From: Clostridiales bacterium
Lineage (GTDB): Bacteria; Bacillota; Clostridia; Oscillospirales; QAMX01
NCBI GenBank assembly: GCA_012514045.1
Contig: JAAZBA010000174.1
Location: 1-6,016 of the forward strand
Length of the DNA stretch: 6,016 nucleotides
Direction: 5' to 3'
A model generated the notes under the pieces. That model saw nothing but the letters and a program-made list of their open reading frames with translations, was not told the origin of the DNA and did not search any database. The position numbers and the translations under genes are program-made. This document shows positions 1 through 5,752 of this stretch, piece by piece (the stretch's first letter is position 1; each line of letters opens with the position of its first letter).

Positions 1-897
1 CTCAAATCCCTTCTTCGCCTCCTCAAGGGAGGGAAGGGGGCGATAGATCATCGTAATGTCTTCCTTTACGACCTCAAGGCTTGTTTCTTCAAATGTCCTT
101 ATCTGTCTGCAGGCTTTGATCGCGTCCGCCGCGGCTCTGTAACCTACCTCACGCATGCCCTCAACGTTTGAAGTTGTAGTACCTTCACCCGGTCTCGGTC
201 CCACGTCACCTACCGCGCCGTTGAAATACAACGTAGTGCCGCCGATAACAGCGTCCACTCTGTCCACCATAATGCCCGGCCAATCCCTCGATATGTCGGG
301 AGTCTTGCCTATAGCGGTGGGATGGGCTCCGTAATGGATGATATTGGCGTAGCTTTTTCCGTTTCGGATAAATCGGATAGCGGTCATTGTTGGATCGTAA
401 GAACCATAGGGATTTTGCCCGAGAACTACGGAGCCGTTCTCAAGAATCTGACGGCGGTTGACTCCCACGTCGCTCTGCACCGTAGCGACACCCATTTTGA
501 CCTCGCCCATATCCTTAATCGCCTGAAGAGACGCTTTCACGCAGCCGGGAGCCATAATACCTTCGCAGAAGTCCATGTTTGGTACACCCCAACCCCAGCA
601 GGTCTGGGTGCAAGGACCGGAGTGAGTCTGCCAGGCGCAAACGTTTATGTCTTGCTTATCATAGCCTGTAGCTTTTGACACATAGCTGCGGATAAGGGCG
701 GTAATCTGATTGTCAATTATGGTTGCGGTAATGCTCAGAAGTATGGATCGGGTGTCTCCTTGCTCCATAGCAAGCGCTGTTACCGTAAGGTTATCAAGCA
801 CATTCTCCGCCGGTCTCATGGGGGCATAGCCCATGAGCATTGTTCCAAGGGGCGGTGTAATATCGGCGCGGCTTACGCCTGCTCTCATAACATTCAT
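1..897 (-). CDS. Neutral/alkaline ceramidase-like hydrolase (N-terminal 299 residues, runs off the window)
   Basis: This frame is open from an ATG at 897 to the left edge, so the C-terminus is missing. The protein resembles the N-terminal catalytic domain of neutral/alkaline non-lysosomal ceramidases, zinc-dependent enzymes that cleave amide-linked fatty acids. Visible family marks are GVSRADITPPLG (residues 7-18), MGYA (22-25), QTHSGP (90-95, with H92 matching the first zinc histidine), HYGAHPTAIG (188-197, with H192 as the likely second), ISRDWPG (202-208) and FNGAVGDVGPR (225-235). The remaining zinc ligands (Glu and Tyr in characterised enzymes) would lie beyond the window. There is no signal peptide, unlike secreted ceramidases: the catalytic domain starts at about residue 5, so the protein is probably cytoplasmic. 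The start is fixed by AAGGGAG nine bases upstream. It is the third gene of the operon, 20 nt after the acyl-CoA synthetase. The substrate is unknown; family membership does not establish ceramide hydrolysis here. Confidence 0.85.
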   Translation of the reverse strand, partial: MNVMRAGVSRADITPPLGTMLMGYAPMRPAENVLDNLTVTALAMEQGDTRSILLSITATIIDNQITALIRSYVSKATGYDKQDINVCAWQTHSGPCTQTCWGWGVPNMDFCEGIMAPGCVKASLQAIKDMGEVKMGVATVQSDVGVNRRQILENGSVVLGQNPYGSYDPTMTAIRFIRNGKSYANIIHYGAHPTAIGKTPDISRDWPGIMVDRVDAVIGGTTLYFNGAVGDVGPRPGEGTTTSNVEGMREVGYRAAADAIKACRQIRTFEETSLEVVKEDITMIYRPLPSLEEAKKGFE

Positions 898-906
898 ATG
901 GTTTCG

Positions 907-913
907 CTCCCTT
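907..913 (-). promoter_or_regulatory. Ribosome binding site of the ceramidase-like gene
   Basis: AAGGGAG on the minus strand lies nine bases before the ATG at 897, within the 20-nt gap after the synthetase stop codon (918-920). The spacing favours the ATG at 897 over the in-frame ATG at 888. Confidence 0.7.
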
Positions 914-917
914 GTTA

Positions 918-2561
918 TTATTTTCTAAGCTCTACTCTTCTTATCTTTCCGGAAATCGTCTTCGGAAGCTCATCTACAAATTCTACTATTCTTGGATATT
1001 TAAAAGGCGCTGTGTGGCTCTTAACATAGTTCTGGATATCCTTCTTAAGTTCATCTGAAGGGGTATATCCGCTGTTGAGTACGATTGTAGCCTTTACCAC
1101 CTGACCTCTCACCGGATCCGGTACACCGGTAACTCCGCACTCAAGCACAGCGGGATGCTCCATCAGCACACTCTCGACCTCAAAGGGACCGATACGGTAG
1201 CCTGAGCTCTTGATAAGGTCGTCAGTGCGTCCCACATACCAGAAATAATTGTCCTCGTCTCTCCATGCCATGTCGCCGGTATGGTAATAGCCGTCTTTGC
1301 ATACGGTTGCGTAACGCTCCTCGTCACGGTAGTATCCGCCAAACAGTCCGCACTGCTTTTCTTCTCCCAGTTTGAGCACGATTTCACCCGTTACGCCCGG
1401 TTTAGCGCTTTCGCCGTTTAATATAATGTCTGCTTTATAGGCAGGCGAAGGCTTGCCCATTGAGCCGGGCTTCGGCTCCATACCGCTTAGGGTACAGACG
1501 GTGAGTGTTGTTTCAGTCTGTCCAAATCCTTCGCGAAGTTTAAGTCCCGTATGTTTGTAGAAATCCTTGTATACCTCGGGATTGAGAGCTTCGCCGGCGA
1601 TTGTTGCCTCCCGGATCGAGGACAGGTCATACTGAGACAGATCTTCTGCTAGGAAGAATCTGTATATTGTCGGAGGCGCGCAGAACGTGGTTATCCTATA
1701 CTTTTCCAGCATAGAAAGCAGATTCTTAGCGACAAATCTGCCGAAATCATAAACAAATATACCGGCTTCGCAGAACCACTGCCCGTAGAGCTTACCCCAC
1801 ACGGCCTTTCCCCAGCCTGTTTCCGCCACGGTAAGGTGGAGCCCTTCAGGCACAACGCTGTGCCAGTGTCTGGCGGTGATGATATGTGCCAATGGATAGG
1901 AGAAATCATGCCAGACCATCTTCGGATAACCTGTGGTTCCGGAGGTGAAGTAAAGGAGCATCATGTCCTCCACTTTTATGGCATCTTCTCCCTCGGGGCG
2001 GGTAAAAACATCGCTAGCCTCTTCGATAAGGCTATCAAAGTCCAGGAATCCTTCTTTTTTACCGTTTACTCCGAACATAATCTGCATGCTCGGGCAAACA
2101 GCTGCCGCCTCAGCCGCATAATCCGAGGCTGGATCGGGGATAGTACACACAATAGCTTTGACTCCCGCCGCATCAAATCTGTAGACAAGATCTTTTGTAG
2201 TGAGCATATTGGTGCCGGGGATGGCCACGGCGCCGATTTTGCACAAACCCATTATGGCATACCAAAACTGGTAATGACGCTTGAGCACAAGCATAACCAT
2301 ATCGCCCTTCTTTATGCCCGCGTTCTTGAAGACGTTAGCAGCTTTGTTTGACAGGCGGGAAATGTCTCCAAAGGTAAACGTCCTTTCGTTACCTTCCTCG
2401 TCGCACCAAAGCATGGCTCTCTTTTCCGGGCATCGGGAGGCTATATCATCGACAACATCGAAACCGAAATTGAAATCCGAAGGGATATTAAAAGAGATTT
2501 CGCTTAGTACCCCGGAATCGTCAAATTTCTCATTTATATATTTTTCAAAAACGTAACTCAT
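918..2561 (-). CDS. Acyl-CoA synthetase, medium-chain (MACS/ACSM-like) AMP-forming family
   Basis: A 547-residue member of the ANL (AMP-binding) superfamily, which activates a carboxylic acid with ATP to an acyl-adenylate and then an acyl-CoA. Core motifs are intact: the P-loop YFTSGTTGYPK (204-214), GFGQTET (345-351), YYHTGD (425-430), the hinge segment starting YVGRTDDLIKSSGYR (from 442), and PKTISGKIRR near the end, with the adenylation lysine at K539. TGWGKAVWGK (about 248-257) and the overall layout resemble the medium-chain ACSM-type branch rather than acetyl-CoA synthetase. Length is normal for the family. No signal peptide or membrane segment is seen, so it is cytoplasmic. An in-frame ATG at 2579 exists, but AAGGAG at 2570-2575 is eight bases before the ATG at 2561, which is the better start. 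It is the second gene of the T-box operon, 21 nt after the regulator. Chain-length preference cannot be read with certainty; the isoleucine T-box hints at a branched short-chain acid. Confidence 0.93.
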   Translation of the reverse strand: MSYVFEKYINEKFDDSGVLSEISFNIPSDFNFGFDVVDDIASRCPEKRAMLWCDEEGNERTFTFGDISRLSNKAANVFKNAGIKKGDMVMLVLKRHYQFWYAIMGLCKIGAVAIPGTNMLTTKDLVYRFDAAGVKAIVCTIPDPASDYAAEAAAVCPSMQIMFGVNGKKEGFLDFDSLIEEASDVFTRPEGEDAIKVEDMMLLYFTSGTTGYPKMVWHDFSYPLAHIITARHWHSVVPEGLHLTVAETGWGKAVWGKLYGQWFCEAGIFVYDFGRFVAKNLLSMLEKYRITTFCAPPTIYRFFLAEDLSQYDLSSIREATIAGEALNPEVYKDFYKHTGLKLREGFGQTETTLTVCTLSGMEPKPGSMGKPSPAYKADIILNGESAKPGVTGEIVLKLGEEKQCGLFGGYYRDEERYATVCKDGYYHTGDMAWRDEDNYFWYVGRTDDLIKSSGYRIGPFEVESVLMEHPAVLECGVTGVPDPVRGQVVKATIVLNSGYTPSDELKKDIQNYVKSHTAPFKYPRIVEFVDELPKTISGKIRRVELRK

Positions 2562-2569
2562 AATGAAAA

Positions 2570-2575
2570 CTCCTT
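2570..2575 (-). promoter_or_regulatory. Ribosome binding site that sets the acyl-CoA synthetase start
   Basis: AAGGAG on the minus strand lies eight bases before the ATG at 2561. It falls inside the six-codon extension that would follow from starting at 2579, so 2561 is preferred. Confidence 0.75.
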
Positions 2576-2582
2576 GCATTAA

Positions 2583-3152
2583 TCACTTCTGACGCATTAC
2601 AACTGCTAAAAATACGCAGTCTTCACCGCCGGTAGCCACCATTCCGTGACCTCTGCGGCTGTCGTAGTACACAACATCCCCCTCATGGAGCACCTCAATG
2701 TGACCTTCATAGGCAAACTTGAGGCTTCCCTTGAGAATCATGTCGAACTCCTGATCCTCATGCGCTGACAGCGCGATAGGGGCTTCTTCTGCCTCCTTGG
2801 AGTACTTGGCAGTTACTATAAAGGGTTCCGCAATTCTGTCCTTGAAGAGGTATGCCATGTTTTCATACTTAAAGCCTTCCCGGCGCTTTATTGGCAGTCC
2901 CTCTCCTTTTCGGGTGATACAGTAGCCGGAAAGCCTTGGCTGTTCACCGGAAATAAGCTCGGCTATGTCGACTCCGAATCTGGTAGCACATTTGTATAGG
3001 AAAGTAAAGGTAAAGTCGCGCTCACCGTTTTCGTGTTCCTCATACTCCCGTACTGTAACGTCGCAGGTTTTCGCCATATCCTCGACTGTTATATCGAGAA
3101 TTTCTCTCAGGGCTCTTATTCGCTCGGAAATTGCCATAATCTGATTGCTCAT
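2583..3152 (-). CDS. XRE-family transcriptional regulator with C-terminal cupin domain
   Basis: A 189-residue cytoplasmic regulator. Residues about 8-67 form an XRE/HTH_3-type DNA-binding domain (RIRALREILDITVEDMAKTC..VTVREYEEHENGERD), and residues about 105-187 form a single cupin barrel. Cupin marks are AHEDQEFDMILKG (130-142), HEGDVVYYDS (156-165) and GHG (168-170), with H131, E135 and H169 in positions that often bind metal or ligand. HTH-cupin proteins usually sense a small molecule and regulate adjacent genes; the pairing with an acyl-CoA synthetase suggests sensing of an acid or acyl-CoA, which is inference. The start at 3152 is set by AGGAGG seven bases upstream. A longer frame open to a TTG at 3221 would begin inside the T-box and translate the terminator, and is rejected. 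It is the first gene after the T-box, so the regulator is itself under tRNA control and may also feed back on the operon promoter. Confidence 0.92.
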   Translation of the reverse strand: MSNQIMAISERIRALREILDITVEDMAKTCDVTVREYEEHENGERDFTFTFLYKCATRFGVDIAELISGEQPRLSGYCITRKGEGLPIKRREGFKYENMAYLFKDRIAEPFIVTAKYSKEAEEAPIALSAHEDQEFDMILKGSLKFAYEGHIEVLHEGDVVYYDSRRGHGMVATGGEDCVFLAVVMRQK

Positions 3153-3159
3153 AATTTTA

Positions 3160-3165
3160 CCTCCT
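3160..3165 (-). promoter_or_regulatory. Ribosome binding site of the XRE-cupin gene
   Basis: A perfect AGGAGG lies seven bases before the ATG at 3152 and just after the T-box terminator U-tract. It therefore becomes part of the mRNA only on read-through. Confidence 0.85.
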
Positions 3166-3170
3166 GTATA

Positions 3171-3200
3171 AAATAAAAATCGCCCCAAAAATTGGGGCGA
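3171..3200 (-). terminator. T-box rho-independent terminator
   Basis: On the minus strand a 9-bp perfect stem (TCGCCCCAA at 3192-3200 pairing with TTGGGGCGA at 3180-3188), with a 3-nt loop, is followed by TTTTTATTT (3171-3179). Its 5' arm can instead pair with the AAAATTTGGG segment (about 3217-3226) ahead of the T-box bulge, giving the mutually exclusive antiterminator. Confidence 0.93.
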
Positions 3201-3331
3201 AAATATCGCGGTACCACCCAAATTTTAACTTCACGCTCGTATCCCGATACTCTCGGATGAAGCGCTGTGCCTTAACGCGGCCCCACGCGGCAGCTTAATC
3301 GAATAAATCTTTCAGCTCCGGGCTCACGGGT

Positions 3332-3334
3332 GAT
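3332..3334 (-). promoter_or_regulatory. Candidate T-box specifier codon ATC (Ile)
   Basis: The 3' side of the specifier loop (3331-3339) reads TAACAATCA, and ATC followed by the conserved A sits directly against the CCCG stem. Spacing from this triplet to the TGAG of the K-turn matches my recollection of glyQS-type T-boxes. The competing triplets AAC (Asn), CAA (Gln) and TCA (Ser) fit the position less well, and Asn and Ser tRNAs normally carry G as discriminator, which would not match the UGGU bulge. Confidence 0.65.
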
Positions 3335-3426
3335 TGTTACGTCTGGGAAATTCCGCCTTTCACCATAGCGGCGGCTCTCTGTGATTTCCTGAAAAACGTA
3401 CCGATCCCGATCATCACTTTAGAGAA

Positions 3427-3455
3427 ATTATATCACAAATAAATCCTTTTGTCAA
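3427..3455 (-). promoter_or_regulatory. Consensus sigma-A promoter of the T-box operon
   Basis: TTGACA (3450-3455) and TATAAT (3427-3432) are separated by exactly 17 bases, and a TG one base before the -10 makes it an extended -10 promoter. Transcription should start near 3420, at the beginning of the T-box. Confidence 0.93.
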
Positions 3456-3596
3456 TAGCGGAAAGCGGAAAATTAATGGTTTTGTAAACTGTGTAAATTG
3501 AGAGTTTAATAGTCCAGAGGAATAGCAGAGAGTACTCTTTTTCCACTCACAGCTAAGGGTCTTTTGATCCGCTTGCAATATACCGGAGTAGCTCGT
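3456..3596. other. Intergenic spacer with no recognised feature
   Basis: This stretch between the T-box promoter and the hairpin after the SLH gene contains no convincing open frame, RNA gene or repeat. The short frames that cross it lack ribosome binding sites and run into the T-box or the SLH gene. Confidence 0.6.
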
Positions 3597-3644
3597 TATG
3601 TAAACCATGGCGGCTGTAGAAATACAGCTGCCATGGTTTACATA
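3597..3644. repeat. Long near-perfect inverted repeat (22-bp stem, 4-nt loop)
   Basis: Positions 3597-3618 are almost fully complementary to 3623-3644 around a loop at 3619-3622. The only non-Watson-Crick position is 3612/3629, which is a G-U pair in plus-strand RNA but an A-C mismatch in minus-strand RNA. The loop is GAAA (a GNRA tetraloop) on the plus strand and TTTC on the minus strand. It begins 12 bases after the SLH gene's stop codon, so a 3'-end or termination role is likely, but no U-tract follows on the minus strand. The plus-strand side has only a loose AATTTTATT eight bases on. A REP-like or mobile palindrome is the alternative. Confidence 0.75.
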
Positions 3645-3656
3645 GTCAGAATTTTA

Positions 3657-5105
3657 TTAATGTTCGTAGATTGTCCAGTCAATGTTTTCGATCAGCTCGA
3701 CCCAGGTTTCGTCCGTTTTGCTCTTTACATATTGGTGGAAATTCGTCGCTTCCTGTATCGGAATGTAATACCATTTCTCTGTATCGAGGTTATCGTAGAA
3801 CGTCAGCATATCCCTCAGCAGCGATTCTTTATGCTTCGGAACACGGTCGAGCAAACGGTTTATCATCGCGACCGTCTCCGCTCGGGTGATCGCAAGATCC
3901 GGACGGAAACTTCTGTCTTCGTAGCCGGTAATCCACCCGCTACGCGCTGCCAACAGGATGCTCCTTTCAGCCCAATGACCGTCAATATCCGTGAACGAAA
4001 ACTTCGCGCTGCTGTTCAGCTCCGCGAAACGAGCAATGATAGCGGCTAACTCAGCGCGGGTGATCAAAGCGTTCGGGCGGAAGGTTCCGTCATTGTAGCC
4101 GTTGACGATCCCGATTGAGGAGAGTGTTGAAATCGCTGTATTAAACCACTGACCCTCACTTACATCGGAGAACTCATTCCTATCGGTTATATACAACTCG
4201 CGGGCTTCTTTAGTCAGGAGACGGAAGAATATCGTTGCGGCTTCCGCTCTCGTAAGATTTGCGTTTGGCTGGAATGTGCCGTCTTTATAGCCGATGACGT
4301 AATTAAAATGATCCTTTGTGTTCAGCAGATACAGATTCGATCCCGCAGAATCCAACCGCCACCACCATGGTATGAGGGGATCAGGTTCAACCAAAATCAA
4401 CAAATTCTCACGCTGATCCTCTTTTTTCGCAGTGTCATCGGTCTTCTTATATATAAAGGTTACTGCCTGTTCTTCAAAATGAATTTCTCCGTTCACCGGC
4501 GCGCTGCCTTCTTTCATGCGCGAGAAAACATATCCCGGTATCGATTTCTGAATAGCAGAGTAGTCCGTACCGATATCACCTATGAAAATCTCCCTGGACG
4601 CTATAACATTTCCGTCTTCATCCTCATAGTTTACAGTTACCTTTCCCTGCTGATATTCTATCTTACCATATACAAAGGTAACTATCTGCTCTTCACGACC
4701 GATTTCTCCGTTCACCAGCGCACTGCCTTCTTTTACACGCAAATACCTGTATCCGGGTATCGATTTGCGTTCAGCGGAATAAGCACTGCCGATATCACCT
4801 GTTAAAACCACTTGGTTTGCTATGGTATTGCCGTCTTCATCCTCGTAGTTAACAATTACTTTTCCTTCTTGACGCTTATATACATATGTAAGAACTATCG
4901 GATCCTTAGTGAATACGCCTGTTGCTTCTCCACCAAGAAGCTCAAGAAAATCATAGTTTTCGAAAGCTTTCTGTTCGCTCTCATAGTAAGTACCCTGAAC
5001 GCCTTTAAGAATTATATCATCATGCAGAGAGTTTCCATCAGTGTCCTGGTATTTGACTGTAACCTGTCTTGATACGCCCACAACGGTCTGGGGTGATTTC
5101 CCCAT
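3657..5105 (-). CDS. MucBP-SLH surface protein, C-terminal part of a split gene
   Basis: A 482-residue frame with three MucBP-type repeats (about 15-77, 82-147 and 155-220; pattern VTVNYEDEDGN...SIPGY...VTFVYK), a short linker (221-255) and three SLH domains (about 264-298, 311-359 and 370-418; GYxDGTFxPNxxITRAE). A tail around DTEKWYYIPIQEATN (441-455) resembles the C-terminal extension common in clostridial SLH proteins. SLH domains bind secondary cell-wall polymers and MucBP modules are linked to mucin or surface adhesion, so the protein belongs outside the cell. This frame nevertheless has no signal peptide. Its ATG directly abuts the TAA of the upstream frame, in the same phase, and only a weak GGGTGGG lies 12 bases upstream. 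I read it as the second part of one gene interrupted by a nonsense codon. Reinitiation would yield an unexported protein. Confidence 0.85.
   Translation of the reverse strand: MGKSPQTVVGVSRQVTVKYQDTDGNSLHDDIILKGVQGTYYESEQKAFENYDFLELLGGEATGVFTKDPIVLTYVYKRQEGKVIVNYEDEDGNTIANQVVLTGDIGSAYSAERKSIPGYRYLRVKEGSALVNGEIGREEQIVTFVYGKIEYQQGKVTVNYEDEDGNVIASREIFIGDIGTDYSAIQKSIPGYVFSRMKEGSAPVNGEIHFEEQAVTFIYKKTDDTAKKEDQRENLLILVEPDPLIPWWWRLDSAGSNLYLLNTKDHFNYVIGYKDGTFQPNANLTRAEAATIFFRLLTKEARELYITDRNEFSDVSEGQWFNTAISTLSSIGIVNGYNDGTFRPNALITRAELAAIIARFAELNSSAKFSFTDIDGHWAERSILLAARSGWITGYEDRSFRPDLAITRAETVAMINRLLDRVPKHKESLLRDMLTFYDNLDTEKWYYIPIQEATNFHQYVKSKTDETWVELIENIDWTIYEH
4446..4862 (-). repeat. Tandem duplicated MucBP units (about 66 codons each)
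   Basis: The units at 4665-4862 and 4446-4643 encode closely similar segments (both carry NYEDEDGN, KSIPGY, KEGSA and VNGEI at matching positions), separated by a seven-codon linker. A more diverged third unit lies at about 4875-5063. Similarity persists at the DNA level, for example GGTATCGATTT and CCGATATCACCT on the plus strand, which suggests relatively recent duplication and possible repeat-number variation. Confidence 0.75.
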
Positions 5106-5699
5106 TTAAAGCCGATTCCCACCCGGACCGCAGATATATATGGAGCAAATCTTTAAGTTTCCGGTATTGTCAACCGTATGTTCAGCGTTTACCGAAAGAG
5201 GAATGGGCTCACCATACACGGTGTGATCATCTTTATAAAACTCAAGCTCCAATGAGTATCCTTCGGGAATGCCCTGAGAATTTACCCAGACCTTTTTCTT
5301 TTCACCATTGACCACGATCCACTCGATTTCTACTCTATCAATATAACTTTCCCATTTGGCGGTAAATGTGGTATTTCCTGTAACTGTATAAGAAGCGCCT
5401 GCCGGATAATTCTCCACATTGTTCCAGTAAAGAAACTCATATCCCACTCTTGTGGGCGCTTGCAGAAGGTTGATGGTTTCATTAAGCATGTAAGTTTTGG
5501 TAATGGTTCCGGTCTGTCCGTCAAGTGTTCCGCCTTTTAGGTTAAATTTAACAGTCGCAGTTCCGCCGGTAATCGAGTATGACGTCTCAGCGAAAGCAAC
5601 CATGGGAACCATACTGATAACCATGATAACAGCCAAAACGAATGCCAAGTATCTGTTTAGCGTTGATCTCTTAATTTCATTTTTCGTTTCATTTTTCAT
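5106..5699 (-). CDS. Secreted protein with InlB/Flg_new-type repeat, N-terminal part of a split SLH surface gene
   Basis: A 197-residue frame. Residues 1-37 form a Sec signal peptide: a basic N-region (KNEIKR), a hydrophobic core from about 18 to 34, and AFA before E38 as a type I signal peptidase site. Residues about 50-117 match the Listeria-Bacteroides (InlB B / Flg_new) repeat: VKFNLKGGTLDGQTG, then APTRVGYEFLYWN and TFTAKW. From about 118 a beta-rich stretch with YKDDHTVYGEPIPLS resembles a Cna-B-like domain but stops abruptly in an odd cysteine- and glycine-containing end. The frame ends at TAA (5106-5108) and continues in the same phase as the MucBP-SLH frame, so the intact ancestor was probably a 680-residue exported, wall-bound protein. 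Alone, the fragment would be secreted with no visible anchor. I place the start at 5699 because GGAGGGAG lies 11 bases upstream; in-frame GTG 5759 and ATG 5747 are alternatives. Confidence 0.82.
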   Translation of the reverse strand: MKNETKNEIKRSTLNRYLAFVLAVIMVISMVPMVAFAETSYSITGGTATVKFNLKGGTLDGQTGTITKTYMLNETINLLQAPTRVGYEFLYWNNVENYPAGASYTVTGNTTFTAKWESYIDRVEIEWIVVNGEKKKVWVNSQGIPEGYSLELEFYKDDHTVYGEPIPLSVNAEHTVDNTGNLKICSIYICGPGGNRL

Positions 5700-5710
5700 A
5701 ATGCTACAAA

Positions 5711-5718
5711 CTCCCTCC
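5711..5718 (-). promoter_or_regulatory. Ribosome binding site of the signal-peptide frame
   Basis: GGAGGGAG on the minus strand lies 11 bases before the ATG at 5699. The following frame begins directly with a normal signal peptide, whereas earlier in-frame starts would add a 20-residue extension that contains this site. Confidence 0.65.
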
Positions 5719-5752
5719 ATTTTTTTGTTTAATCGAAAAGTTTTCATGTTAT

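Larger units (their letters stand above)
3171..3420 (-). promoter_or_regulatory. T-box riboswitch leader, probable isoleucine (AUC) specifier
   Basis: This is a transcriptional T-box: uncharged cognate tRNA binds the nascent leader, stabilises the antiterminator and allows read-through into the operon. Stem I is traceable. CGGG (3406-3409) pairs with CCCG (3327-3330), next to GA/TGAG bases of a likely K-turn. CGT (3396-3398) pairs with ACG (3340-3342), closing the specifier loop. GGAAAT (3384-3389) pairs with ATTTCC (3346-3351). The AGAGAG bulge (3375-3380) is followed by CCGCC/GGCGG (3370-3374/3353-3357), capped by a typical GCTATGGTGAAA loop. A small Stem III lies at about 3241-3258. GGGTGGTACCGCG (3207-3219) is the conserved T-box sequence. 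The last triplet of the specifier loop before its 3' purine is ATC (3332-3334), giving Ile. The antiterminator bulge UGGU (3213-3216) predicts a tRNA with discriminator base A, as tRNA-Ile has. The T-box identity is near certain; the specifier is probable. Confidence 0.96.

Noticed and set aside
322..678. Plus-strand open frame of 118 codons in the left part of the window
   Set aside because: It lies antisense to the ceramidase-like gene, whose family motifs are continuous across this stretch on the minus strand.
1836..2351. Plus-strand open frame of 171 codons opposite the acyl-CoA synthetase
   Set aside because: It is antisense to a strongly supported enzyme gene, has no ribosome binding site and no recognisable domain.
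2583..3221. Longer version of the XRE-cupin gene starting at a TTG at 3221
   Set aside because: The extra 23 codons translate the T-box motif and its terminator. AGGAGG is placed correctly for the ATG at 3152.
3335..3338. Alternative T-box specifiers AAC (Asn) or CAA (Gln)
   Set aside because: They sit too far from the 3' purine and stem compared with the usual specifier position. The UGGU bulge also disagrees with the G discriminator of tRNA-Asn.
3597..3644. The long hairpin as a standard rho-independent terminator of the SLH gene
   Set aside because: No U-tract follows the stem on the minus strand, so I list it as an inverted repeat of uncertain role.
3564..4049. Plus-strand open frame of 161 codons opposite the SLH domains
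   Set aside because: It is antisense to clear SLH motifs, runs through the hairpin, and lacks protein-like domain features.
4308..4805. Plus-strand open frame of 165 codons with hydrophobic stretches opposite the MucBP repeats
   Set aside because: The apparent internal repeats mirror the MucBP duplication on the other strand; it is a shadow frame.
5106..5108. TAA between the two surface-protein frames as a recoded amino acid
   Set aside because: Known bacterial recoding with inserted special amino acids uses TGA or TAG, not TAA. No downstream recoding element was evident.
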